Positions 35,748-44,969 of a DNA stretch of 64,000 bases are shown here, one piece after another; within the stretch, counting starts at the first letter, position 1; each line of letters begins with the position of its first letter. Under the pieces are notes generated by a model. It saw only the letters and a list, made by a program, of their open reading frames with translations, was not told the DNA's origin and made no database searches. The position numbers and the translations under genes are program-made. Source of the DNA: Mesonia profundi (lineage in GTDB: Bacteria > Bacteroidota > Bacteroidia > Flavobacteriales > Flavobacteriaceae). The stretch lies in contig NZ_JAVHUL010000015.1 of assembly GCF_031085155.1 (NCBI RefSeq), positions 3,371 to 67,370 of the forward strand, written 5' to 3'.

Positions 35748-38591
35748 TTACATGTACTCCTCCATTGGAGCGCAAGTACACATTAGATTTCTATCTCCGT
35801 AAGCATCATCTACACGTCTCACTGTTGGCCAGAATTTATTATCTGAAACATAAGCTAACGGGTAAGCTGCTTTTTCTCTTGAATAAGGGAACTCCCATTC
35901 ATTAGCGGTTAACATTGCTAAGGTGTGCGGAGCGTTTTTAAGAACATTATTAGGTTCATCTTTTTCTACGGTATTAATTTCTTCTCTAATAGAAATTAAA
36001 GCCTCGCAAAAACGATCTAATTCTTCTTTGCTTTCACTTTCTGTAGGTTCAATCATCATCGTTCCTGCTACTGGGAAGGAAACTGTAGGCGCGTGGAAAC
36101 CATAATCGATTAAACGTTTGGCGATATCTACCACTTCAATGCCTCTTTCTTTAAACGGTCTACAGTCAATAATCATTTCGTGTGCCGCTCTTCCTCGTTC
36201 TCCAGAGTATAGCGTCTCATAATGACCACTTAAGCGTTGCTTGATGTAATTGGCGTTTAAGATGGCGTGTTCTGTACTCGATTTTAATCCTTTAGGACCT
36301 AACATCGTGATGTAAGCATACGAAATTAAGCATACTAAAGAAGAACCCCAAGGCGCTGCAGAAATTGCGTTAATTGCATGCTCTCCTCCTGTTTTAATAA
36401 TAGGATTTCCTGGTAGAAATGGTTCTAATTGTTTGGCCACACAAATAGGTCCTACTCCAGGTCCGCCACCTCCGTGAGGAATCGCAAAAGTCTTGTGTAG
36501 GTTAAGGTGACAAACATCTGCGCCAATATTTCCAGGATTGGTCAATCCTACTTGCGCGTTCATATTAGCACCATCCATATATACTTGTCCGCCGTTATCG
36601 TGAACAATTTGTGTGATTTCTTTAATAGCCGATTCAAACACTCCGTGGGTAGACGGGTAGGTAATCATTACTGCCGAAAGATTATCTTTGTGTTTTAAAG
36701 CTTTTTCTCTTAAATCATCTACATCGATACTTCCAGAGTCATTGGCTTTAGTTACCACCACTTTCATTCCTGCCATTACAGCACTCGCTGGGTTAGTCCC
36801 GTGTGCACTAGAAGGAATTAAACAGATATTTCTATGGTGATCGTTGCGAGATTCGTGGTAAGCTCTAATCGCCATTAATCCAGCGAATTCTCCTTGAGCT
36901 CCCGAGTTAGGCTGCAGTGAAGTCGCATGGAAACCTGTAATTTCGGTTAACTGATCTTCTAATTTCTTCAAGACTTCTTGGTAACCTTGAGCTTGCTCGA
37001 TAGGTACGAAAGGATGAATATTTCCCCATTGTGGGTAGCTTAACGGAAGCATTTCCGCGGCAGCGTTCAACTTCATCGTACAAGAACCTAAAGAAATCAT
37101 CGAATGATTCAATGATAAATCTTTTCGCTCTAATTTTTTGATGTAACGCATCAACTCCGTTTCAGAATGGTATTTATTAAATACTTCATTCGTCATGAAT
37201 TCCGTTTCTCTAGCAAGGTTTTGCTTCTCGATTACATCTTTTTCTAAAGACGTAATTTTGAAAGAAGTTTTTCCTGCTACGTGTGCAAAAACAGCGATGA
37301 TGTTATTTAAGTCGGTTAAGCTAGTCGCTTCATTTAAACTAATCGATACCGTATCATCTTCTGGGTAGTAAAAGTTAATTTCGCTGGCTTCCGCTATTTC
37401 TTTAATTTTGATAGGATCTGCTTTTACACGAATGGTATCAAAATAAAGTTCATTTTCTTGATAATAACCTAATTGTTCTAAAGCATCAGCTAATTCTGCT
37501 GTGGAGCGGTGCACTTTATTGGCAATATATTCTAGCCCTTTAGGACCGTGATATACGCCGTACATAGAGGCCATTACCGCAAGCAATACCTGTGCAGTAC
37601 AGATGTTAGAGGTTGCTTTATCTCTTTTTATATGTTGCTCTCTGGTTTGTAGCGCCATTCTTAAGGCTACATTTCCGTCAACATCTTTAGTTACCCCAAT
37701 AATTCTTCCTGGGATATTTCTTTTATATTCTTCTCTGGTTGCAAAATAAGCAGCGTGAGGCCCTCCGTATCCTAATGGAATCCCAAAACGTTGCGTAGTT
37801 CCTACTACGACATCTACGCCTAGATCCCCTGGAGCTTGAAGTTTTACTAAGCTCAAAATATCGGCAGCGACCGCAATTTTAATCCCGGCGTCTTTTGCTT
37901 TGGAGATGAACGGAGCGTAATTGTATATTTTACCGCTCGTTCCTGGATACTGAAGAATAGCACCAAAGAAATCTTCAGAGAAGTCGAATTCTTCGTGGTT
38001 TCCTACCACCAATTCTATCTCTAAGGGATTGGCTCTAGTTTCTAATAAAGAAAGTGTTTGTGGTAAAATTTCTTCGGAAACAAAGAATTTCACGACCTTT
38101 TTTTTCTTTTGAGCGCGATCTCTTAGGGCAAAAAGTAAGGTCATTGCTTCTGCAGCAGCAGTAGCTTCATCTAAAAGAGAAGCATTGGCAAGTTCCATTC
38201 CCGTAAGGTCTGCGACCATGGTTTGGAAATTAAGCAGCGCTTCTAAACGGCCTTGAGCAATTTCTGCTTGGTAAGGCGTATAGGCGGTATACCATCCCGG
38301 GTTTTCTAATACATTACGCTGGACCACAGGTGGCGTAATGGATTGGTGATAGCCTAAACCAATGTATGATTTGAACATTTTGTTTTTAGCGGCAAGCTTA
38401 GTGATGTGTTCTAAGTATTCATGCTCGCTTAAAGCTGGGTTTAAATCTAGGTCTTTTTTGAGTTTAATGTCATCTGGGATCGTTTCGAAAATTAGTTGAT
38501 CTAGTGAATCAACCCCAATGGTTTCTAGCATTTCTGCTATCTTCTCTGGTCTTGGACCAATATGTCTTAATGCGAAAGAATCTGTGTTCAT
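35748..38591 (-). CDS. gcvP: Glycine dehydrogenase (decarboxylating), P protein
   Basis: A 947-residue pyridoxal-phosphate enzyme that decarboxylates glycine and passes the aminomethyl group to the lipoyl H protein. It is the long single-chain form: an N-terminal half beginning RHIGPRPEKIAEML, and a C-terminal half with the PLP lysine in LNLHKTFAIPHGGGGPGVGP near residue 700. gcvT and gcvH are not adjacent, as is common in Bacteroidota. A -7 box TACTTTTG (38631-38624) lies before the ATG. Confidence 0.96.
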   Translation of the reverse strand: MNTDSFALRHIGPRPEKIAEMLETIGVDSLDQLIFETIPDDIKLKKDLDLNPALSEHEYLEHITKLAAKNKMFKSYIGLGYHQSITPPVVQRNVLENPGWYTAYTPYQAEIAQGRLEALLNFQTMVADLTGMELANASLLDEATAAAEAMTLLFALRDRAQKKKKVVKFFVSEEILPQTLSLLETRANPLEIELVVGNHEEFDFSEDFFGAILQYPGTSGKIYNYAPFISKAKDAGIKIAVAADILSLVKLQAPGDLGVDVVVGTTQRFGIPLGYGGPHAAYFATREEYKRNIPGRIIGVTKDVDGNVALRMALQTREQHIKRDKATSNICTAQVLLAVMASMYGVYHGPKGLEYIANKVHRSTAELADALEQLGYYQENELYFDTIRVKADPIKIKEIAEASEINFYYPEDDTVSISLNEATSLTDLNNIIAVFAHVAGKTSFKITSLEKDVIEKQNLARETEFMTNEVFNKYHSETELMRYIKKLERKDLSLNHSMISLGSCTMKLNAAAEMLPLSYPQWGNIHPFVPIEQAQGYQEVLKKLEDQLTEITGFHATSLQPNSGAQGEFAGLMAIRAYHESRNDHHRNICLIPSSAHGTNPASAVMAGMKVVVTKANDSGSIDVDDLREKALKHKDNLSAVMITYPSTHGVFESAIKEITQIVHDNGGQVYMDGANMNAQVGLTNPGNIGADVCHLNLHKTFAIPHGGGGPGVGPICVAKQLEPFLPGNPIIKTGGEHAINAISAAPWGSSLVCLISYAYITMLGPKGLKSSTEHAILNANYIKQRLSGHYETLYSGERGRAAHEMIIDCRPFKERGIEVVDIAKRLIDYGFHAPTVSFPVAGTMMIEPTESESKEELDRFCEALISIREEINTVEKDEPNNVLKNAPHTLAMLTANEWEFPYSREKAAYPLAYVSDNKFWPTVRRVDDAYGDRNLMCTCAPMEEYM

Positions 38592-38727
38592 GTAGTAAAA
38601 AATGTAGTTGTGTTTGTGGTTTGCAAAAGTACATTTTTTAAGTATAAAAAAGTGTTAATTCTGCCGCATAAAGTGATAGTTTTAAGAGAAAATTCTTGGT
38701 CTCATTTTAAAACTTTATTTTTGACTT

Positions 38728-39555
38728 ATGAACTTTATAAAAAAAGGAGTTAATTTTTATATCAACAGCAGTATTCATGTGGCTTTAGCGGTGACTTCGC
38801 TTGCTGCAGTGACGAGGTTGGAATTGGTGGGACACCTAAGAACAAATGTCTTAGTTTTTATCTTTTTGGGTACAATTTCTGGCTATAACTTTGTGAAATA
38901 TGCAGGAATAGCCAAATTACATCATTATAGTCTCACTAAGAATTTGAGAATTATTCAAATTTTTTCGTTGGTTGCTTTTTTAGCCTTGTTGTATTTTTTC
39001 TCGGTTCAATCTAGAGAATTTTGGATCTTAACCGGTTTAATGGGGTTGAGCACGCTCTTATATTCGATTCCCTTTTTGCCCAAACATACCAACCTTAGAA
39101 ATTTAAAAGGAACAAAAATCTTTATCATTGCCTTTGTGTGGGCGGGCGTATGCGTCTTCTTGCCCTTGGTAGATATTATGCCACTTTTTACTTTGCCGGT
39201 GATTCTCAAGTGGATTCAGATTTTTTTATTTGTGATTTCAATTACCATTCCGTTTGAGGTTCGCGATTTAAAATATGATCCAGATGGTTTAGGTACCTTG
39301 CCTCAATTGATAGGAATTAAAAAAGTAAAAACCTTAGGATATGTTTTTTTAATTATGGTCATGCTTCTTCAGGTTTGGATAGCCGAATTTCAATTTTGGG
39401 GAATGATTTCCACTATTCTTATCGGATTAATAAGCATTTGGGCTATTGTGAAGACAAGAAAAGATCAGCCTAAATATTACACTTCTTTTTGGGTAGAAGC
39501 GATTCCTATTTTGTGGTTCTTATTAGAATTAGGAGCTCTTTACGGAAAAAATTAA
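38728..39555 (+). CDS. UbiA-like integral membrane protein
   Basis: A 275-residue protein with about seven or eight hydrophobic segments. The segment ITIPFEVRDLKYDPDGLGTLP (about 173-192) matches the second Asp-rich motif of UbiA prenyltransferases (Asp180, Asp184). The first motif expected near residue 50 is SGYNFVKYAG and lacks the usual NDxxD aspartates. It may be a divergent or catalytically altered family member. It is divergent from gcvP. A -7 box TATTTTTG is at 38716-38723. Confidence 0.6.
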   Translation: MNFIKKGVNFYINSSIHVALAVTSLAAVTRLELVGHLRTNVLVFIFLGTISGYNFVKYAGIAKLHHYSLTKNLRIIQIFSLVAFLALLYFFSVQSREFWILTGLMGLSTLLYSIPFLPKHTNLRNLKGTKIFIIAFVWAGVCVFLPLVDIMPLFTLPVILKWIQIFLFVISITIPFEVRDLKYDPDGLGTLPQLIGIKKVKTLGYVFLIMVMLLQVWIAEFQFWGMISTILIGLISIWAIVKTRKDQPKYYTSFWVEAIPILWFLLELGALYGKN

Positions 39556-39563
39556 GGAAAGTA

Positions 39564-39842
39564 TTACTCTTCGTTTACACGAATTTCTACCAGGTTGTTT
39601 TGAAGCATTTGTTTAAAATTCTCTTGTTCCTCTGGGGTAAGATTGCTGAGTTTTGCGTTTCTAATAGCCTCGCTTAAATGCGTATTGTTTTTGGAGTACT
39701 CTCGGCAGCCGCCACACAATAATAAATGAAATTTAAGCTTGAACCGCTCCCAGTAACTGGCTTCATCGTACTGGCATTTCTCACAAAATATGCCGTATTT
39801 TTCGCAATCAGATTGCTGTAAATCTTCCCGTTTACTCATCAT
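39564..39842 (-). CDS. Small zinc-type anti-sigma factor candidate
   Basis: A 92-residue soluble protein directly downstream of an ECF sigma gene (start codon next to the sigma stop). It has His39, Cys43 and Cys46 in KFHLLLCGGC, the HxxxCxxC pattern of zinc anti-sigma (ZAS) factors, plus Cys13, Cys20 and Cys23. No membrane helix is present, so it would act in the cytoplasm, perhaps as a redox or metal sensor. The partner is inferred from operon position and motif only. Confidence 0.75.
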   Translation of the reverse strand: MMSKREDLQQSDCEKYGIFCEKCQYDEASYWERFKLKFHLLLCGGCREYSKNNTHLSEAIRNAKLSNLTPEEQENFKQMLQNNLVEIRVNEE

Positions 39843-40403
39843 TTAAAGCCATTTATCTTGCATACATTCGGCCATTTTTTTTCTCGCTCTATGTATAATT
39901 ACCCATAAATTAGACGCACTAATATTTAATTCATTACAAATCGCTTCCGTATCGTAATGATCAATGGTTTTCATTTTAAAAACTTTGGCCTGTTGTTCGG
40001 GTAAAGTAGCTAGACAATCGAAGATCGTAGTTCTTAATTCATCATTCATTAAATCGTCTTCTGCGCTAACGCCATCACGGTTACTCACTTGTTGCTCTAA
40101 CCAATCCCCGTCATCGCCTTCATTACGGTAATTGATTTTAACTTCGGCTTTTCCTTTCTTAGAATTTATTCTTCGGTAATAATCAATAATTTTACGCTTT
40201 AAAATAGAGACCAGCCAAGTGCGCTCACTGGCTTCCCCTTTAAAATTTTTCATCGATTTTAATGCGGCAAGAAAAGTTTCAGAAATAAGGTCTTTCGCAA
40301 TTTCTCTGTTATTCACACGAGTTATGGTATAGTTAAAAAGAAAATCTGAGTAGCGATCTACCCAATTTTCTGGTTTAATTTGATTTTCTTTGCTCGGTGG
40401 CAT
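39843..40403 (-). CDS. ECF-type RNA polymerase sigma factor
   Basis: A 186-residue sigma-70 family protein with region 2 (YSDFLFNYTITRVNNREIAKDLISETFLAA) and region 4 (CLATLPEQQAKVFKMKTID then a helix-turn-helix ending NLWVIIHRARKKM). An open frame continues 36 codons upstream, but that part overlaps the divergent glycosyltransferase gene and is hydrophobic. ATG at 40403 is therefore the start. An AGGAG sits just before it inside a perfect 6-bp hairpin (40406-40423). It is co-transcribed with the small zinc protein downstream. Confidence 0.92.
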   Translation of the reverse strand: MPPSKENQIKPENWVDRYSDFLFNYTITRVNNREIAKDLISETFLAALKSMKNFKGEASERTWLVSILKRKIIDYYRRINSKKGKAEVKINYRNEGDDGDWLEQQVSNRDGVSAEDDLMNDELRTTIFDCLATLPEQQAKVFKMKTIDHYDTEAICNELNISASNLWVIIHRARKKMAECMQDKWL

Positions 40404-40405
40404 AA

Positions 40406-40423
40406 CTCCTATTAATTTAGGAG
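40406..40423 (-). promoter_or_regulatory. Hairpin masking an AGGAG before the sigma start
   Basis: On the minus strand CTCCTA, a 6-nt loop, then TAGGAG, ending 2 nt before the ATG at 40403. The AGGAG is a good Shine-Dalgarno in a genome where such sites are rare, and it would be paired in the folded mRNA. Confidence 0.5.
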
Positions 40424-40482
40424 CTAAAGCTACAAAGAATATAAAATAAACTTTTCGTGTTAACTGTGAAATAAAACATAAA

Positions 40483-41718
40483 ATGAAGCAGCTGCTTATT
40501 ATTGGATACATTTGGCCAGAACCCGCTTCTTCTGCCGCAGGAAGCAGAATGATGCAACTTATAGATCTTTTTTTAGAAAAAGAGTATAAGATTACCTATG
40601 CTTGTCCTGCAAAATTCTCTGAGTATGCAGTTAATTTGGAGGAAATGGGTATTGATCAAGTTCAAATAGAAGCCAATGAAAGTGAATTTGATCCCTGGTT
40701 AAAAAAACTCAATCCAGAGATCGTGATGTTTGATCGCTTTATGATGGAAGAGCAATTTGGATGGCGCATCGCAGAAAATTGCCCCGATGCTTTACGGGTC
40801 TTAGATACTGAAGACTTGCACTTTTTTAGAAAAGCCAGGTACGAAGCCGCAAAAAATAATAGGGTATTAACCAAAGCCGATTTATTTTCTAAAGAGGCCA
40901 AAAGGGAAATTGCAAGTATTTTACGGTGTGATTTGACGTTGATCATTTCTGAAGCGGAGCGCGATTTACTTATAGAAAAGTTTAGAATAGATAGAGACCT
41001 CTTGCTTTACATTCCCTTTTTAGTGCCTCAAGAACGCACTTCCCAGTCAGAAAATTTAAAAAGTTTTGAAGAACGAGAACATTTTCTTTTTATAGGAAAT
41101 TTTTTGCATGACCCCAACTGGGATGCCGTCCTCTATCTAAAGCAATACATTTGGCCGCTGATAAGAAAAGAACTTCCCAAAGCAGAACTTCACATCTACG
41201 GAGCTTATGCCACACAAAAAGTAGAGCAACTACACAATCCTAAAGAACGTTTCTTAATAAAAGGTAGGGCTAAAGAAGCTTTGAGCACCATCGAAAATTA
41301 TAAAGTATTATTGGCGCCTTTGCGTTTTGGTGCAGGCATCAAAGGAAAATTTATTGACGCAATGCTTACCGGTACTCCGAGTATTACCACGACCATTGGT
41401 GCTGAGGGCATTTGTGGAATCTATCCTTGGAACGGAGAAATCTCTAACAACGATCAAGAAATTGCAGAAGCGGCATTTATGCTTTATAACCGAGAAAAGC
41501 GATGGCTAAAAGCACAAAAAAACGGCTTTAAAATTATTCAGAATCGTTTTCAGAAAGAAAGCTTTAGTACCAACTTTTTTGATACGATTAATAGGCTACA
41601 ACACCAACTTTCTAAACACCGACAACGAAATTTTATGGGCGCGATGTTAATGCATCACACGTTGCAAAGCACCAAATATATGTCGCTTTGGATTGAAGAG
41701 AAAAATAAACATAAGTAA
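40483..41718 (+). CDS. Glycosyltransferase (GT4-type)
   Basis: A 411-residue GT-B fold protein. The C-terminal half has FIGNFLHDPNWDAVLYL (near 201), LHIYGAYATQKV, LLAPLRFGAGIKGKFIDAMLTGTPSITTTIGAEGI (near 270-310), where the conserved glutamate-type nucleotide-sugar contact is replaced by a G/K/D-rich loop. It is divergent from the sigma gene and overlaps hemW by 1 bp (TAATG). The acceptor is unknown. Confidence 0.82.
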   Translation: MKQLLIIGYIWPEPASSAAGSRMMQLIDLFLEKEYKITYACPAKFSEYAVNLEEMGIDQVQIEANESEFDPWLKKLNPEIVMFDRFMMEEQFGWRIAENCPDALRVLDTEDLHFFRKARYEAAKNNRVLTKADLFSKEAKREIASILRCDLTLIISEAERDLLIEKFRIDRDLLLYIPFLVPQERTSQSENLKSFEEREHFLFIGNFLHDPNWDAVLYLKQYIWPLIRKELPKAELHIYGAYATQKVEQLHNPKERFLIKGRAKEALSTIENYKVLLAPLRFGAGIKGKFIDAMLTGTPSITTTIGAEGICGIYPWNGEISNNDQEIAEAAFMLYNREKRWLKAQKNGFKIIQNRFQKESFSTNFFDTINRLQHQLSKHRQRNFMGAMLMHHTLQSTKYMSLWIEEKNKHK

Positions 41719-42842
41719 TGGCTGGTATTTACATACATATTCCTTTTTGTAAGCAAGCCTGTCATTATTGTGATTTTCACTTTTCTACGGGGCTTAAACG
41801 CCAACCCGAAATGGTAGATGCCATCTCGCAAGAAATTATTTTAAGAAAAGAGGAGCAGAGCCCAGACATAAAAACCATTTATTTTGGTGGAGGAACACCG
41901 AGTTTATTAAGCAAAGAGCAAATTCTTTCTGTTTTAGAAACAATCAACGCGCATTTTGAGGTTTCGCTTAACGCGGAAATCACTTTAGAAGCTAATCCAG
42001 ATGATTTATCTCTAGAGAAGATTAAGGAGTTGGCTCAAACCCCTATCAATCGATTAAGTATTGGGGTGCAGTCCTTTTTTGAGGAAGACCTACAGTTAAT
42101 GAATAGAGCTCACAACCAAGCGGAAGCTTTATCCTCTATTCAAAATGCGAAGAAGTATTTTGATAATATTTCTATAGATCTCATTTACGGCATTCCGAAG
42201 ATGAGCGAAGCCCGCTGGCGAGAAAATCTGGAGATTACTTTGTCTTTAGAAGTACCACATATTTCTAGTTACGCTTTGACGGTAGAGCCTAATACAGCCT
42301 TAAGAAAAATGATTGATAAAGGAAAAGTGGCTCCGGTAGAAGATGCTTTAGCGAAAGCGCATTTTGACATCTTACAGCGCGTAATGTCTGAAGCAGGATT
42401 TGTAAACTACGAGTTTTCGAATTTTGGGAAACCAGGTTATTTTTCTAAAAACAATACCGCTTATTGGATGGGAGAATCCTATTTAGGGATTGGACCTTCA
42501 GCACATAGTTATCATCAAGGCGTACGGAGTTGGAATGTGGCTAACAACATCAAGTACGTTAAAGCGATTCAAAATAAAACCCTGCCTTTAGAGCAAGAGA
42601 CACTAAGTGTTAACGATGCGTATAATGAATATGTGATGACGCGTTTACGTACTATGTGGGGAATTGATTTGGCAGAAGTAGAAAAGCTTTTTGGAGCTAC
42701 TTATGTAAACTACTTGGCAAAAGAACTTCCTGCTTTTGTTGAGAAAGAACTTTTAGAAAAGAAGGGTGAAAAATATACCATCACTCAAAAAGGAAAATTT
42801 TTAAGCGATGGTATTGCTGCTGATTTGTTTTATATAGAGTGA
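41718..42842 (+). CDS. hemW: Radical SAM heme chaperone HemW
   Basis: A 374-residue radical SAM protein with the cluster motif FCKQACHYC (Cys11, Cys15, Cys18), then TIYFGGGTPSLL near 58 and GVQSFFEEDL near 117. HemW delivers heme to target proteins and is often misnamed as a coproporphyrinogen oxidase. The short N-terminus with the CxxxCxxC motif starting at residue 11 fits HemW. It overlaps the preceding glycosyltransferase by 1 bp. Confidence 0.93.
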   Translation: MAGIYIHIPFCKQACHYCDFHFSTGLKRQPEMVDAISQEIILRKEEQSPDIKTIYFGGGTPSLLSKEQILSVLETINAHFEVSLNAEITLEANPDDLSLEKIKELAQTPINRLSIGVQSFFEEDLQLMNRAHNQAEALSSIQNAKKYFDNISIDLIYGIPKMSEARWRENLEITLSLEVPHISSYALTVEPNTALRKMIDKGKVAPVEDALAKAHFDILQRVMSEAGFVNYEFSNFGKPGYFSKNNTAYWMGESYLGIGPSAHSYHQGVRSWNVANNIKYVKAIQNKTLPLEQETLSVNDAYNEYVMTRLRTMWGIDLAEVEKLFGATYVNYLAKELPAFVEKELLEKKGEKYTITQKGKFLSDGIAADLFYIE

Positions 42843-42945
42843 TTTTGCGTTAAGGATTGAGCGGCATGTGTGAGCTCTTTTGCTTTGTGAAAAGCAAAAA
42901 GCGAGTAGCGAAAGCCTGACCCGTAGGGAAACGCCCAAATAAATC

Positions 42946-43404
42946 TTAACCTAAAATTTTAGCAATTTCTTTATTGATGTTTTCTAAAAAGGTTTCATCT
43001 TCTTTGGTAAATGGATCTGCGGTGTTGGAATCAATATCAATCTGTCCTACATTTTCGCCGTGTACAAACAGCGGAATCACAATCTCACTTTTTACATTGA
43101 TGTTGCAAGAGATGTAATTGTCTTGCCCCTGTACATCTGGAACCACAAAATTACTGTTAGACTCGGCGACTTGGCCACAAATCCCTTTTCCGAAGGGGAT
43201 GATGATATGATCGGTGGGAGCTCCCGCAAAAGCGCGTAACTTGAGTTCTCTCTTGTCTCCGTTTTTAAAGTAAAAGCCTACCCAGTCGTAGTGGGCCACA
43301 TTTTCTTTTAGCAAAGAACATACTTGGCTTAAGCGGTGATCTACAGATTCATGTTCGTTTTGGATAAGCTCCACAGCCTTGGCTTGAATTTCTTGAAATG
43401 TCAT
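42946..43404 (-). CDS. GAF-domain protein, free methionine-R-sulfoxide reductase-like
   Basis: A 152-residue single GAF domain with the fRMsr pattern: Cys76 in GKGICGQVA and Cys100 in NYISCNINVKSEIVIP, then GQIDIDS. In Escherichia coli fRMsr three cysteines take part, and the first (about ten residues before GVCG) has no counterpart here. The other two match the catalytic position and one resolving position. It would reduce free L-methionine-R-sulfoxide. Confidence 0.85.
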   Translation of the reverse strand: MTFQEIQAKAVELIQNEHESVDHRLSQVCSLLKENVAHYDWVGFYFKNGDKRELKLRAFAGAPTDHIIIPFGKGICGQVAESNSNFVVPDVQGQDNYISCNINVKSEIVIPLFVHGENVGQIDIDSNTADPFTKEDETFLENINKEIAKILG

Positions 43405-43488
43405 AATAAATTTTTTTACACAAAAGTATTTATAATAATCCGCTCTTAAAGTTTCTAATTCTATAAATTCGTATAAAACTTAAGTCTT

Positions 43489-44040
43489 TTGATAGAACTT
43501 ATAAAAAAAAATAAAGCGGTTGTAAAATTTCTCCTATTGTTTGGGGGTACTTACATGCTTTTAGCGTTGGGCTATCAAGCTTATTTAACACATTTTTCTT
43601 CTGAAAAATATTACCCAGATTATGTGACGCATTTGGTTTCTTATCAAAGCAAATATGTTGCAGAGGCTTTGGGGTATGAGGTTCGGGTTGCGCCGCATCC
43701 CACAGATCTCTCCATGAAATTTATTATAAATAATGAGTATGTCGCAAGAATTGTGGAAGGCTGTAATGCCATAAGCGTGATGATTTTATTTGTAGCCTTT
43801 ATCATTGCTTTTCATAGTAACTTTAAAAAGACCTTTTTGTTTGGCTTAACTGGAGCTATTCTCATTTATGCGCTAAATATCATTAGGGTTGCTTTGCTAT
43901 GTATAGGGATTCATGAATACCCAGAATACGCTTCTTTCCTACACGATATAGTTTTTCCCGGTTTTATTTACGGATTGGTATTCTTATTATGGATGCTTTG
44001 GGTGCGAATGAATACTAAAACTAAAACGACAAGCTCATGA
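43489..44040 (+). CDS. xrtF: Exosortase F
   Basis: A 183-residue polytopic inner-membrane cysteine protease/transpeptidase of the exosortase family, form F found in flavobacteria. Active-site residues are visible: Cys92 in EGCNAISVM, Arg133 in NIIRVALL and His152 in FLHDIVFP. The best start is TTG at 43489, since no suitable ATG is upstream. The next gene overlaps it by 4 bp (ATGA) and encodes its family-specific partner. No protein with a matching C-terminal sorting signal is seen nearby. Confidence 0.9.
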   Translation: MIELIKKNKAVVKFLLLFGGTYMLLALGYQAYLTHFSSEKYYPDYVTHLVSYQSKYVAEALGYEVRVAPHPTDLSMKFIINNEYVARIVEGCNAISVMILFVAFIIAFHSNFKKTFLFGLTGAILIYALNIIRVALLCIGIHEYPEYASFLHDIVFPGFIYGLVFLLWMLWVRMNTKTKTTSS

Positions 44041-44474
44041 GAGTTGTCAAGTGGATTTTAGGAATAGGTTGCGTTTTGCTTTTGGTGAGTATCCGCTTTT
44101 TTGAAGATACTCTTTTTCATGATCCTCTGGTGAGTTTCTTTAAGTCTAATTTCACCACAATGGAACCGCCTAATTTTGAAAAATGGAAATTGATTGGATT
44201 CACTTCCCTTCGCTATTTAATGAATACCATCTTATCGCTATTGATTTTACTTTTAGCTTTCCCTAAGAAAAGTATTTTGAAGTTTTCTGGGTTGTTTTAC
44301 GGATTGGCATTTGTAGTCTTAATAGTAATTTTCTTTGTGCTTCTTTCTCCGATGGAAGCAGAAAGCTATATGTTCTTGTTTTATGTGCGTCGGTTTTTAA
44401 TACAGCCTATTTTTCTTCTCTTATTATTACCGGCATTTTATTACCAACAAAGCATAAAAAAAACCGACTTGTAA
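44037..44474 (+). CDS. Exosortase F system-associated membrane protein
   Basis: A 145-residue protein with four hydrophobic segments and a short basic C-terminus (YYQQSIKKTDL). It matches in length and position the small membrane proteins that always accompany XrtF. Their role is unknown. It overlaps xrtF by 4 bp. The stop codon lies inside the terminator hairpin. Confidence 0.85.
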   Translation: MRVVKWILGIGCVLLLVSIRFFEDTLFHDPLVSFFKSNFTTMEPPNFEKWKLIGFTSLRYLMNTILSLLILLLAFPKKSILKFSGLFYGLAFVVLIVIFFVLLSPMEAESYMFLFYVRRFLIQPIFLLLLLPAFYYQQSIKKTDL

Positions 44475-44484
44475 GTCGGTTTTA
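44461..44484 (+). terminator. Terminator of the exosortase F pair
   Basis: ACCGACTT and AAGTCGGT arms with a 2-nt loop, then TTTT. The preceding gene's stop codon sits in the descending arm. Confidence 0.8.
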
Positions 44485-44518
44485 ATAATTTTAGTTTCAA
44501 TTCTGTTTGATGCTGGAT

Positions 44519-44881
44519 CTATTCAGCAGCTTCTATCTTAAGAACTTTCTTTAAATGATTTACTTGATCTGCAGATAAAAATTCTTTAGTACTAGCAATT
44601 AAAGAGTGTTCAAACTTCTTTTTGTTAGCATAATACGCATCATTCTTTTCGGTAACATTCTTAATGTGTACTTCTGTATTTATATTATAAGCATAAAGAC
44701 TTCGGTGTAATCTTGTTTGATCATTAGCATCTAAACCTAATGTTTCTGAAAGCTCATCTACTTGTTTTAAGGTTTCAGCACGAACCACTTCTTCAGCGGT
44801 CTTTGAATCTTGAGCATTCATCTCTGGTGTAAAAGCTAAAAAAGCAAGGCTAAGCGCAATAAGGGATATTATTTTTCTCAT
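44519..44881 (-). CDS. Secreted helical protein of unknown function
   Basis: A 120-residue protein with a cleavable signal peptide (FTPEMNAQ, cut near residue 23). The mature part is mostly helical and charged, with no cysteine. I do not recognise a family. Fragments such as LGLDANDQTRLHRSLY and LSADQVNHLKKVL look like the short helical repeats of periplasmic Spy/DUF3826-like proteins, but that is a weak impression. It is followed, on the same strand, by nothing close. Confidence 0.7.
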   Translation of the reverse strand: MRKIISLIALSLAFLAFTPEMNAQDSKTAEEVVRAETLKQVDELSETLGLDANDQTRLHRSLYAYNINTEVHIKNVTEKNDAYYANKKKFEHSLIASTKEFLSADQVNHLKKVLKIEAAE

Positions 44882-44969
44882 GGTTTGGTTTTTTATTTAT
44901 GGTTTTTGGTTAAAAATGAAATGTAAATATACATTTTTATTTAAAATAAAGTTAATGTAACCTTAAAAA

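Noticed and set aside
40404-40511. A 36-codon upstream extension of the ECF sigma gene
   Set aside because: The extra part is hydrophobic, overlaps the divergent glycosyltransferase gene, and the ATG at 40403 is well placed.
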